A DNA stretch of 64,000 nucleotides from Massilibacteroides vaginae (lineage in GTDB: Bacteria; Bacteroidota; Bacteroidia; Bacteroidales; Tannerellaceae), in assembly GCF_900178525.1 (NCBI RefSeq), contig NZ_FXDJ01000009.1, forward strand, positions 642,263 to 706,262, read 5' to 3'. The notes under the pieces were generated by a model. The model was given only the letters and a program-made list of their open reading frames with translations, did not search any database and had not been told where the DNA came from. The translations under genes and the position numbers were made by a program. Shown piece after piece: positions 27,223-35,943 of the stretch (positions are counted from its first letter, which is position 1; each line of letters opens with the position of its first letter).

Positions 27223-27519
27223 ATGGAAGAGATTAAGAAAAAATTACCGCTCCATTGTCCGGCTTGTGAATCGCCGTTAAGAGTGGCACGATTATTCTGC
27301 AAATCGTGTGAAACCGAAGTATCTGGTTCTTTTGAGCTGCCCTTGTTTTCTCGACTTACGGAGAAAGATCAAACGTTCATCATTGAGTTTATTAAATCGA
27401 GCGGAAGTTTGAAAGATATGGCTAAAGATATGGGCATCAGTTACCCAACAGTTCGTAATTTATTAGATGATCTGATTGAAAAAATAAAGTTTTTGGAGAA
27501 AGGAGGACAAAATGAATAA
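27223..27519 (+). CDS. DUF2089-type zinc-ribbon/HTH regulator
   Basis: A 98-residue protein with a four-cysteine zinc ribbon (CPAC at 12-15, CKSC about 15 residues on), then a helix-turn-helix (GSLKDMAKDMGISYPTVRNL). This matches the DUF2089 family, thought to be DNA-binding. Its stop overlaps the next gene by 8 bases, so it probably regulates the small membrane-protein operon it begins. The target is unknown. Confidence 0.85.
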   Translation: MEEIKKKLPLHCPACESPLRVARLFCKSCETEVSGSFELPLFSRLTEKDQTFIIEFIKSSGSLKDMAKDMGISYPTVRNLLDDLIEKIKFLEKGGQNE

Positions 27520-28123
27520 TCGAACGGTTCGCTTCCTGCTGAATCCATTTGAACGGATCGCGGGATTTCAGGCTTTGAGTTGGGGCTTTTTGGGTTTAGT
27601 ATTGAGCATCGGATTAGCTTATTTTACCGATTATCATTATCATGGACTTTTGCATTATGGTTCGGCTCCAAACCCGGTCTGGTGGTGCTTTATGGCGGAA
27701 CATTTCATTGTATGGCTTATTCCGGCATTGTTGTTTTACATCGGAGGGATGCTGCTTTCCCGTTCCAAGATTCGCGCACTCGATGTCTTCGGGACAGTTC
27801 TATTCGCACAAATTCCCTTACTATTTACCAACCTGATCGTCTTCCTTCCCTTTTATAAACAAATGTCAGCAATTGATCCGACCGGACCTTTGCAGGAACA
27901 AATTGCACAAGCAAGCGAGCTTATGCTTCAACCCGGTTTCTGGTTGGGGCTTTGGTTAAGTCTTGTCGCTTTCGTGTTTGTTATTTGGATGGGATACCTG
28001 ATGTTTAAGGCTCTGGCCGTGTCGTGCAATCTGAAGGGAACGAAGTTGGCCATCTTATTCTGTATCGGATTCTTCGGAGGAGATTTCATTTGCCGGATCA
28101 TTATTAACCTTTTATATTCATGA
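27512..28123 (+). CDS. YIP1-like integral membrane protein
   Basis: A 203-residue membrane protein with about five hydrophobic segments and a start typical of the YIP1/DUF1282-like group (LLNPFERIAGFQALSWGF). It has no catalytic motif. It overlaps the DUF2089 gene by 8 bases and the following gene by 4, so the three are translationally coupled. Function unknown. Confidence 0.7.
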   Translation: MNNRTVRFLLNPFERIAGFQALSWGFLGLVLSIGLAYFTDYHYHGLLHYGSAPNPVWWCFMAEHFIVWLIPALLFYIGGMLLSRSKIRALDVFGTVLFAQIPLLFTNLIVFLPFYKQMSAIDPTGPLQEQIAQASELMLQPGFWLGLWLSLVAFVFVIWMGYLMFKALAVSCNLKGTKLAILFCIGFFGGDFICRIIINLLYS

Positions 28124-28839
28124 TTATGGGAGAGATACTTTTTACTATAATAATCGGACTGTCTCTGATTGGATTAGGATTTTTAGTTGTTAAATTCCCA
28201 ATGCTTATCAGTGGATATAATACAATGCCGGAGGCTGATCGAAAGAAATTTGATATCGATTCCTATGCTTTGTTTATGCGGAAAATAATGGTAATAATGG
28301 GATGCGTAATAATCTTTGGTTCTATAATACTCTATTTAATAGACAAAAGAAGCTTACAGTCTGCTCTCTGCATTACTACAATCTTTACAGGATTAGGATT
28401 CCTGATGAAGAAAGGACATGATCTGACGAAAGATATAAAAAAATCAAAAACACAGAAATGGATAGGTCGGATAACTGCCATTGTTGTAGTTGTAATTTTT
28501 ATTTGCATTATTGACACCGGTCGACCTGCCGGAATAGGAGTAAAAGACAATTTTTTTATCATAAACGGTGCGTATAGCCAAAGGATTCCGCTCACAGAAA
28601 TTACAGAAGTGGAAATAACAAACGAACTACCTGACATCACATTACGAACAAACGGACTCAGTTTCTGGAGATTTCATAAGGGCTACTATCGTACAGAAGA
28701 AGGAAGCATAATGCTTTTCTTCCATTCCGGGAAAAAGCCTTTGCTACTGGTGAAATCAACAAAAGCACCGCCTATTTACATTAATAGAAGCACAAAAGAG
28801 GAGATAGATGAGCTGTATAGGTTGTTGAAGGGGGAATAA
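28120..28839 (+). CDS. Membrane protein with DUF3784-like N-terminus and PH-like C-terminal domain
   Basis: A 239-residue protein. Residues ~1-100 contain three membrane segments around LISGYNTMPEADRKKFDID, the mark of DUF3784. A further segment near residue 125 leads to a C-terminal ~100-residue domain (RIPLTEITEVEITNELPDIT) that looks like a bacterial PH domain. It is the third gene of the DUF2089 operon. Function unknown; assignments rest on motif similarity. Confidence 0.65.
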   Translation: MIMGEILFTIIIGLSLIGLGFLVVKFPMLISGYNTMPEADRKKFDIDSYALFMRKIMVIMGCVIIFGSIILYLIDKRSLQSALCITTIFTGLGFLMKKGHDLTKDIKKSKTQKWIGRITAIVVVVIFICIIDTGRPAGIGVKDNFFIINGAYSQRIPLTEITEVEITNELPDITLRTNGLSFWRFHKGYYRTEEGSIMLFFHSGKKPLLLVKSTKAPPIYINRSTKEEIDELYRLLKGE

Positions 28840-28857
28840 AACATGAACAACTGTTAT

Positions 28858-28895
28858 GCTTTGTACGGGGAAAAGGTCTTTCGCCCGTACAAAGC
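28858..28895. terminator. Hairpin between convergent genes
   Basis: A 12-bp stem (28858-28869 with 28884-28895) and a 14-nt loop between the stops of the DUF3784-like gene and murQ. A T-tract is absent on both sides, so termination may be inefficient or Rho-assisted. Confidence 0.5.
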
Positions 28896-28905
28896 TAAAT
28901 CAAGT

Positions 28906-29724
28906 TCAGATGCTCCCTTTGTAAGCATCTATTGCTTTCTTCACTGAGCCATGCAACAGTAGCATGGATTTGGCTCTTTCGTAAGGAAGCCCTAATTCTT
29001 CTACGATCATACGGGTTCCACGATCAACTAATTTTTGATTGCTTAACTGCATGTTGACCATTTTGTTTCCTTTTACTCTTCCAAGTTGGATCATCACACT
29101 TGTGGAGATCATATTCAAGATCATTTTTTGCCCTGTTCCGGATTTCATTCGGGAACTTCCGGTTACGTATTCCGGACCCACAACCATTTCTAACGCTACG
29201 TCAGATTCTGCGGCCATAGGGGAATCGGGATTACTGGTAATACATCCCGTCAGAATTCCATTTTTGCGGGCTTCGCGTAATGCACCGATCACATAAGGTG
29301 TAGTGCCCGAAGCTGCGATACCTATAACTGTATCTTTATCGGAAATCTGATGTTCGGTCAACTCCTGCCATCCTCGTTCCATATCATCTTCCGCATTTTC
29401 CACCGGATTTCGCAAAGCGTTTTCTCCTCCGGCTATTAATCCGATAATCAGTGTCGGCGGCATACCGAATGTGGGTGGTATTTCCGAAGCGTCCAACACA
29501 CCTAAACGTCCGCTGGTACCTGCACCAAGATAAAAAAGACGTCCTCCCTGCTGCATACGGGGCACAATCTGAGAAACAAGTTTCTCTATTTGAGGAATGA
29601 TCTTTTGTACGGCTAAAGCAACCTTCTGATCTTCTGTATTTATATCTTCTAATAATTCACGTATTGGTTTCTTTTCCAGATCACTATAGAGCGACGACTG
29701 TTCAGATACTTTTTCAAAAGCCAT
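28906..29724 (-). CDS. murQ: N-acetylmuramic acid 6-phosphate etherase
   Basis: A 272-residue SIS-domain lyase that removes the lactyl ether of MurNAc-6-phosphate, giving GlcNAc-6-phosphate and D-lactate. The family signature GAGTSGRLGVLDASE (67-81) includes the catalytic Glu81, and the second signature SSRMKSGTGQKMILNMIS is intact. It is the last gene of the eight-gene minus-strand operon that starts at 41414. It lies 14 bases after a MurK-like kinase that makes its substrate, and the operon also holds a D-lactate dehydrogenase for its second product. Confidence 0.96.
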   Translation of the reverse strand: MAFEKVSEQSSLYSDLEKKPIRELLEDINTEDQKVALAVQKIIPQIEKLVSQIVPRMQQGGRLFYLGAGTSGRLGVLDASEIPPTFGMPPTLIIGLIAGGENALRNPVENAEDDMERGWQELTEHQISDKDTVIGIAASGTTPYVIGALREARKNGILTGCITSNPDSPMAAESDVALEMVVGPEYVTGSSRMKSGTGQKMILNMISTSVMIQLGRVKGNKMVNMQLSNQKLVDRGTRMIVEELGLPYERAKSMLLLHGSVKKAIDAYKGSI

Positions 29725-29738
29725 AATTCTTGTTTATT

Positions 29739-30575
29739 TTATTTTTCCGAATGATAAGAAATAAGTCCTTCCATGGGCTGACGCATGATTCGACCGATTT
29801 GTATGCCACACGCTGTTGCCACTTCTTTTAGCACCTCCTGATAATAGAACGCAACCGAACCTACCAGATGAACGGGATAGGATTGATAATCGTACTGCAT
29901 TACATTGCGTTTAAAGAAGGCCCGGAAACTTCCTTCCACAATAGCCCGTATTTGTGGGTCATCGATATTTTCGGCAAGAAAAGGTGAAAATCCGGCCAGA
30001 AAACGATTCGGAAATGGTTTGCGATAGACACGATCAATAATTTCAGGCATAGTAAGGTTAAATTGTTTAAGGAACTTTTCTTTGAGTTGCACGGATAGTT
30101 GATTTTTCAACACATCCCCCACAAGAAGTTTTCCTAATACGGCTCCACTGCCTTCATCTCCAAGGATAAATCCCAATGGTGATACATTGGAAACGATCTC
30201 CTGCCCGTCGTAGAAACAAGAATTTGAGCCTGTTCCCATAATACAAACAATCCCCGCTTCGTTTCCACAAACGCCATGAACCGCAGCCAATAAGTCTGTA
30301 TTTACTTCAATTCGGCTTGCCGGAAGAATATGGGTAATCGCGTTCTTTACTACCGGCTGTTTTTCGGGAATACAGCCCGCTCCATAAAAAATAACGGATT
30401 GCACGGAATGTCCGTTCAATTCGGGCAATAGTGAAGTTTTTAGTTCTTCGGCTATTTCCTGTTCTGTCTGGAAAAAAGGATTAATTCCTTTAGAAAGAAC
30501 AGATTTTACAAGCTTTCCTTTTTCAACTACGCTCCAATCAGTCTTTGTTGATCCGCTATCTGCTATCAATATCAT
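29739..30575 (-). CDS. murK: BadF/BadG-family amino-sugar kinase, probable MurNAc kinase
   Basis: A 278-residue ASKHA-fold kinase. ATP-binding motifs are DSGSTKTDW at the N-terminus, MGTGSNSC and GDEGSGAVLG. In Tannerella a kinase of this family phosphorylates MurNAc next to murQ, and the same pairing here supports MurNAc (perhaps also GlcNAc) as substrate. The frame is open further upstream to 30626, but the ATG at 30573-30575 overlaps the preceding stop as ATGA and starts directly at the phosphate-binding loop, so it is chosen here. PEP-dependent MurP is absent, consistent with phosphorylation after uptake. Confidence 0.87.
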   Translation of the reverse strand: MILIADSGSTKTDWSVVEKGKLVKSVLSKGINPFFQTEQEIAEELKTSLLPELNGHSVQSVIFYGAGCIPEKQPVVKNAITHILPASRIEVNTDLLAAVHGVCGNEAGIVCIMGTGSNSCFYDGQEIVSNVSPLGFILGDEGSGAVLGKLLVGDVLKNQLSVQLKEKFLKQFNLTMPEIIDRVYRKPFPNRFLAGFSPFLAENIDDPQIRAIVEGSFRAFFKRNVMQYDYQSYPVHLVGSVAFYYQEVLKEVATACGIQIGRIMRQPMEGLISYHSEK

Positions 30576-33424
30576 TTTTCTAACTCCTTTAATTTTGTTA
30601 CTTGTTTTGTGTTTGATTCCGTACATTGATCTACTAAATACACGATTGATACATAAGGTATCCCGGCATTTGTAGTTAAACCGATCTCACAGGTACGACT
30701 GTTTGAGTAACCGATTTTCACACCTGCAGCTTCAATCTGAGGGTGTAATTTGCGTAATGCATAATTGTTTACTTCGGGATGCGTAAAGCCTTTATCTCCG
30801 GCAAATCCACAGCAGCCCACTTCCTGAGGCACCAGCACCCGGGAAGAGCAACGTTTAGCCAAAGCAATTAACTGATCTCCCAGTCCCATTTTCTTCATCG
30901 AACAGGTTACATGTACAGCCACAGGTGTATCTGTCTGCTTAAACGTTAACTTATCCAATAAAAAGGTGTTTATAAATTCTACAGGCTCGTAAAGCTTCAG
31001 TTGCTTCATCGTATGCCGCATGCGGTAAAGACAAGGGCTTTGATCACATAAAACAGGATATTTACCCTGTTCGCTTGCCTTGAGTAGTGCTTGTTCTAAT
31101 TCGGCCGATTTTCGATCGGCTATTTCTTCCATTCCTTTGCTTTCCCATATTGTACCGCAACAAAGGTTATCCATGTTTTCAGGAAAGAGCACTTCGTAAC
31201 CGGCTTTGTTCAACAGGGAGATCATTTTGTTCACCTGAGGCGTTTCATCGGGTGAACGACGGGCTGTACCCATCGCCTGATTAATACAGCTGGGGAAGTA
31301 AACTACTTTTAGCGGAGCTGTAAAATCACGTAATTTCTTTTTCTTCAGTCGATATCCTTTGGGCATAGCCGGAGTCCACAGCGGCATTCCTGTCATCTTG
31401 TGCAATCCACTTGTTATCCCTCCTAAAACGGGAGTACCCAATATTACATGCGCCATATCCGCCAATTCAAGTACCGGGCGCAATCCTTGTTTGATAGACG
31501 ACAAATGATCGGCAGTAAAAGCACCTACTTTATGCGCAAAGGGTGATAATTCTTCGGCTCTGAGCTGATGCGTTAAATCACCGGTATTAATATGCATCGG
31601 ACAAGAGGTAGCGCAAAGTCCGTCGCCTGCGCAGGTTTGATTGCCGAGATAGCGAAAATCACTGATCAAAGCTTGCAGGCGTTTATTATCTTCGCCGGTC
31701 GCTTTCAAACGGGAAATCTCCCGTTGAATGATAATACGCTGGCGAGACGAGAGTGTAAAGCCGGCTGTCAGGCAATTGATCTCGCAAAAACCACATTCGA
31801 TACATTTATCTACGACAGGGTTCGTTAACGGCAGTGGCTTTAAGTTACGAAGATGACATTGCGGGTCATCATTAAAGATAACACCCGGATTCAGCAGATT
31901 CTTCGGATCAAACAAACGTTTCACCTCCTGCATCATCGCCCAGGCATCATCGCCCCACTCATAACGAACGAACGGAGCCATATTTCTTCCGGTACCATGT
32001 TCCGCTTTTAACGAACCATCGTATTTATCCACAACTAATTTAATCACATCGTTCATCAATGCGTCATAACGATCGATCTCTTTTTGATCCGAAAAAGATT
32101 GGTTAATGATGAAGTGGAAATTTCCTTCCAGTGCATGCCCATAGATACACCCGTCCGAATATCCATGCTTAGCAATCAAGGCTTGTAATTCGGCTGTAGC
32201 TTCTGGCAGATGTTGAATCGGAAATGCAACATCTTCGATCAAACAAGTAGTACCCGGCTCACGAGTTCCTCCTACTGAAGGGAATATGCCTGAACGAATT
32301 TGCCAATAGGGAGCATATTCTTCTTCTTTTGTAGTAAAGTGAGGAGGGGTAAATAATTTAAAGGCGGACAAACAATTGGTAATCGCGTCTATATTTATAG
32401 TCAATTCTTCTGCCGAATCTCCTTTAGTTTCGGTCAGAACCGCAGTAAGTCCTTTTCCTGCCGGATCTTTTACAGACTCCAGCGACTTACTGTCGAGCAA
32501 TTCTGCTCCTTTCACAATCCATTCACCTTCTCCGTTATGCAAATCTTTCATGGCTACTACCGCACGGCAAGCTTCCTTGATATCTTCAAAGTAAAGCATT
32601 GCACTGGCCTTATAAGGATAGTCGTGTTCTGTTTTCATCACAACCTCCGAAAGAAAAGCCAACGTTCCTTCCGATCCAACCATCAAGTGAGTAATAATAT
32701 CAAACGGATCATCATAGATGATGAAGGGCAACAGATTAAGTCCTGTTACATTTTTAATGGAATATTTCTTCCGGATACGCTCCTCCAACGATTTATTCGA
32801 GCGGATCTTATCCCTTAATTCCTCTATTTTACGAATAAAGTCGGGTTTCTTTGCGATAAAGCCGGCACGACTCTCTTTATTTCCGGTGTCCAACACTGTT
32901 CCGTCAGGGAAAACGATACGAGCCGAAAGTAAAACTTTATCGCTATTCGCATGCGTTCCGCAGTTCATTCCCGAAGCATTATTTATAATAATACCACCGA
33001 TCATGGCACTTTTCACTGACGCGGGATCGGGAGAGAATTTACGTCCGAAGGGCTCAAGTATTTCATTCACACGCTGACCGATCAGTCCCGGTTGCATGCG
33101 GATCACTTCTCCATTCTGTTCAATTGTATAGTTCTCCCAGTATTTTCCGGCCACGATCAGGATAGAATCGCTCAATGTTTGCCCGGATAAACTTGTTCCC
33201 GCAGCCCGAAAAGTAACCGGCAATCCTTGTTTATCAGCCACGGCCAATAGCGAACTAACCTCTTGCTCATTGACCGAACGGATCACAATCTGAGGAATCA
33301 AACGATAGAAACTTGCGTCAGTTCCCCAGGCTAAACGACGCAATTCATCTGTGTAGATACGTTCTTCAGGAACAAACGTCTGTATCTCCTTAAGGAAGTC
33401 CGTATATTTATCCGCTTTATTCAT
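30572..33424 (-). CDS. FAD/Fe-S D-lactate dehydrogenase (D-2-hydroxyacid oxidoreductase)
   Basis: A 950-residue two-part flavoprotein. Residues ~40-520 are the FAD-binding and FAD-oxidase C-terminal domains (RAAGTSLSGQ at 73-82, HGTGRNMAPF at 476-485). Then come two ferredoxin-type clusters (CIECGFCEINC 541-551, CAGDGLCATSC 598-608) and two CCG cysteine-rich domains (NLCCGTIWE, VGCCGFAGD). Enzymes of this build oxidise D-lactate or D-2-hydroxyglutarate to the keto acid and pass electrons to the respiratory chain. Its place between namZ and murK/murQ, which release D-lactate, favours D-lactate. It is adjacent to namZ (0 bases) and overlaps the kinase gene by 4. Confidence 0.85.
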   Translation of the reverse strand: MNKADKYTDFLKEIQTFVPEERIYTDELRRLAWGTDASFYRLIPQIVIRSVNEQEVSSLLAVADKQGLPVTFRAAGTSLSGQTLSDSILIVAGKYWENYTIEQNGEVIRMQPGLIGQRVNEILEPFGRKFSPDPASVKSAMIGGIIINNASGMNCGTHANSDKVLLSARIVFPDGTVLDTGNKESRAGFIAKKPDFIRKIEELRDKIRSNKSLEERIRKKYSIKNVTGLNLLPFIIYDDPFDIITHLMVGSEGTLAFLSEVVMKTEHDYPYKASAMLYFEDIKEACRAVVAMKDLHNGEGEWIVKGAELLDSKSLESVKDPAGKGLTAVLTETKGDSAEELTINIDAITNCLSAFKLFTPPHFTTKEEEYAPYWQIRSGIFPSVGGTREPGTTCLIEDVAFPIQHLPEATAELQALIAKHGYSDGCIYGHALEGNFHFIINQSFSDQKEIDRYDALMNDVIKLVVDKYDGSLKAEHGTGRNMAPFVRYEWGDDAWAMMQEVKRLFDPKNLLNPGVIFNDDPQCHLRNLKPLPLTNPVVDKCIECGFCEINCLTAGFTLSSRQRIIIQREISRLKATGEDNKRLQALISDFRYLGNQTCAGDGLCATSCPMHINTGDLTHQLRAEELSPFAHKVGAFTADHLSSIKQGLRPVLELADMAHVILGTPVLGGITSGLHKMTGMPLWTPAMPKGYRLKKKKLRDFTAPLKVVYFPSCINQAMGTARRSPDETPQVNKMISLLNKAGYEVLFPENMDNLCCGTIWESKGMEEIADRKSAELEQALLKASEQGKYPVLCDQSPCLYRMRHTMKQLKLYEPVEFINTFLLDKLTFKQTDTPVAVHVTCSMKKMGLGDQLIALAKRCSSRVLVPQEVGCCGFAGDKGFTHPEVNNYALRKLHPQIEAAGVKIGYSNSRTCEIGLTTNAGIPYVSIVYLVDQCTESNTKQVTKLKELEK

Positions 33425-34663
33425 TTATCTGTATAAATAATAATTCTTAGCAAGCTTTTTAAAGGCGGTGGCATCTTTATTCCAATAGGCGAGCACATCA
33501 GATGCTTTGTTGTTTTCTGTAAACAACTCACGTATTTTATTTGAACCACTAACCTTATCAAACATAGCAAAGCGATCTGTATCCGCATGATCGAATACCG
33601 CTTTATCAGGATAGCGTACGGCGATTTCCTGCATCACATAAAACTGGATTTCACTTAGTGCGGCTTTCTCGTAATCCGTTATATGTACTTGCACGCCTTG
33701 CAGAAGTTCTCCTTTTCCTACAGAATAAAAAGGCTTAAGATGCATAGGACGAAAAGTAACACCCGGTAGTTGCAACGCGTTCAGACTTTTCGCGAATTTA
33801 TCTGCTTCAATCCATGGAGCAGCAAACATCTGGAATGGGATTGTATAACCTACGCCAATAGATACATATCCTAATTCACCCAGAATACCACTGACCGGAT
33901 AAAAGTAAGACGAATGAGGATGCGGAATATGAGGTGAAGACGGGATCCACTGTAGCTTAGTTTCCGGATAGGTCATTTTGCGCTTCCAGCCTTTCATCTT
34001 AATCACCTGCAAGCGGCATTGTCCTTTCAGCATTTTTTCTCCATTCAACATCAAGGCCAGCTCACCGCATGTCAAGCCGTATAGATAAGGGATAGGATAC
34101 TGACTTACAAAAGAGAAATACCCTTCTTCCGCCAAGTTTCCTTCTACTTTTAAACCTCCCAAAGGATTCGGACGATCCAAAACGATAAACTCAATATTAT
34201 TCTCCGCGGCAGCTTCCATCGCTAACCCCATTGTGCTGATATAAGTAAATGATCGACAGCCGATATCTTGTATATCATAAACCAACACGTCAATACCTTT
34301 CAACATCTCCGGCGTTGGCTTACGTGTTTTTCCATATAACGAAAATACAGGTAGCCCGGTCGATGCGTCGGCAGAGTTATCCACTTTATCTCCGGCATGA
34401 ATATCTCCACGCACGCCATGTTCAGGTCCGTACAACGCGACTAATTTCACATTTGGCGCGTCATGCAGTACATCTATTGTAGATTTCAGTTTATTATCCA
34501 CCCCGGTCGGATTCGTTATTAATCCAACGCGTTTTCCCTCCAGACATTTGAAGTTTTGTTCTTTCAGCACCTCTATTCCGGTTTTCACCTGCTTAGCGAA
34601 AACTTGTCCGGAGATGAATAAGCAACATGCTAATCCAATTAATTTTAATTTTAATATCATCAT
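33425..34663 (-). CDS. namZ: Exo-beta-N-acetylmuramidase NamZ (DUF1343/GH171), copy 1
   Basis: A 412-residue secreted DUF1343 protein. The signal peptide ends near GQVFA. Conserved blocks are GKRVGLITNPTGVD, YGPEHGVRGD, VYDIQDIGCRSFTY, LDRPNPLGG and GVGYTIPF. NamZ-type enzymes remove MurNAc from the non-reducing end of peptide-free peptidoglycan chains in the periplasm. The stop abuts the D-lactate dehydrogenase start, and its own start overlaps the permease stop by 4 bases. A second NamZ of the same family is encoded in the divergent arm. Confidence 0.9.
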   Translation of the reverse strand: MMILKLKLIGLACCLFISGQVFAKQVKTGIEVLKEQNFKCLEGKRVGLITNPTGVDNKLKSTIDVLHDAPNVKLVALYGPEHGVRGDIHAGDKVDNSADASTGLPVFSLYGKTRKPTPEMLKGIDVLVYDIQDIGCRSFTYISTMGLAMEAAAENNIEFIVLDRPNPLGGLKVEGNLAEEGYFSFVSQYPIPYLYGLTCGELALMLNGEKMLKGQCRLQVIKMKGWKRKMTYPETKLQWIPSSPHIPHPHSSYFYPVSGILGELGYVSIGVGYTIPFQMFAAPWIEADKFAKSLNALQLPGVTFRPMHLKPFYSVGKGELLQGVQVHITDYEKAALSEIQFYVMQEIAVRYPDKAVFDHADTDRFAMFDKVSGSNKIRELFTENNKASDVLAYWNKDATAFKKLAKNYYLYR

Positions 34664-35943
34664 TTTTTATTTTTACCAAATTCTGGATTGATCGTTTTTC
34701 GTACTAAAACTGCCGCGAATATACCCGGCAGCGTACAAATACATACCCACCAGAAGAACGTTGTATAACCCATCATTTCCTGCAACCAACCGGCAATCAT
34801 TCCGGGCAGCATCATGCCTAAAGCCATAAAACCTGTTCCAATCGCATAATGTGCTGTTTTAAATTCGCCATCGGCAATCTTGATCAGAAAGAGCGTATAA
34901 GCCGTAAATCCAAAGCCATAACCTAACTGCTCCAACACGATACAAGAGGTGATAAAGATTATACTTTCGGGTTGAACCACGGACAGGTACACATAGAACA
35001 AATCCGTAACATTTAAAAAGATAGCCATTGGTATGATCCATTTACGAAACCCATCGCGTGAAATAACAACGCCGCCCAATATGCCTCCGGCCAATAAAGC
35101 CGCTACACCTAAGGTACCGTATGCCAATCCTACCGTAGCCGTATCCAATCCGAGTCCTCCGGCAGAAACAGGGTCAAGCATAAACGGCGAACTCAACTTC
35201 AGCAACTGTGCTTCTCCTAAACGGTAGGTCAATAAAAAGAAAAGAATCAAACCTATATCATTCTTTGTAAAGAACGACACAAAGGTAGTCCAGAAATCAC
35301 GAAGCAGTTTACCGGGTGACAGTTCACCATGCGAAATATCCTCAGCCGGTTTTGGCAACACCGCTTTATGATACAAAGACATGGCCAGAAACATACCGGC
35401 AAGCAGAAAGAACGTTATCGACCAGGCAAGCGGAATATTCCCATCCCGGTTTTCCATAAATCCGGCAAAAGCAACTAAAACACCTTGACCGAAGATCATT
35501 GCCAAACGATAAAAAGTATTACGAATGCCAACAAAGAAAGATTGTTCCCCTTCCTTAAGTCCCAGCATATAAAAGCCATCTGCCGCGATATCATGCGTAG
35601 CAGACGAAAAAGCCAGCAACCAGAAAAACGCCAACGTTAATTGTAAGTAATAGTCGGTCGGTATAAAGAAAGCGATTCCAGCGAAGCCAACTGCGATAAA
35701 TGATTGCATAGTAACAATCCACCAACGCTTGGTTTTCGCCAGATCAACAAACGGACTCCATAACGGCTTGATCACCCACGGAAGATATAGCCAACTGGTG
35801 TATAAGGCAATTTCGGCATTGCCCAATCCCATACGCTTATACATAATAACAGCAATGGTCATTACTGCGACATACGGTAATCCTTCCGAAAAGTAAAGAG
35901 AAGGAACCCAATACCAGGGTGATTTCTGTCGTTTTTCGTTCAT
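34660..35943 (-). CDS. AmpG-like MFS permease
   Basis: A 427-residue major-facilitator protein with about twelve membrane segments. The N-terminal WYWVPSLYFSEGLPYVAV and LPWVIKPLWSPFVD, and the SSATHDIAADGFYM loop, are the AmpG signature. AmpG carries GlcNAc-anhydroMurNAc peptides into the cytoplasm for recycling. Within this operon it should import muropeptide or muro-sugar fragments. The neighbouring SSS transporter of the other arm may handle free MurNAc. Overlaps namZ and the DUF4922 gene by 4 bases each. Confidence 0.87.
   Translation of the reverse strand: MNEKRQKSPWYWVPSLYFSEGLPYVAVMTIAVIMYKRMGLGNAEIALYTSWLYLPWVIKPLWSPFVDLAKTKRWWIVTMQSFIAVGFAGIAFFIPTDYYLQLTLAFFWLLAFSSATHDIAADGFYMLGLKEGEQSFFVGIRNTFYRLAMIFGQGVLVAFAGFMENRDGNIPLAWSITFFLLAGMFLAMSLYHKAVLPKPAEDISHGELSPGKLLRDFWTTFVSFFTKNDIGLILFFLLTYRLGEAQLLKLSSPFMLDPVSAGGLGLDTATVGLAYGTLGVAALLAGGILGGVVISRDGFRKWIIPMAIFLNVTDLFYVYLSVVQPESIIFITSCIVLEQLGYGFGFTAYTLFLIKIADGEFKTAHYAIGTGFMALGMMLPGMIAGWLQEMMGYTTFFWWVCICTLPGIFAAVLVRKTINPEFGKNKK

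Noticed and set aside
30576-30626. Seventeen-codon N-terminal extension of the MurK-like kinase
   Set aside because: It lies wholly within the upstream dehydrogenase gene, and the ATGA overlap start gives a protein beginning at the nucleotide-binding loop.
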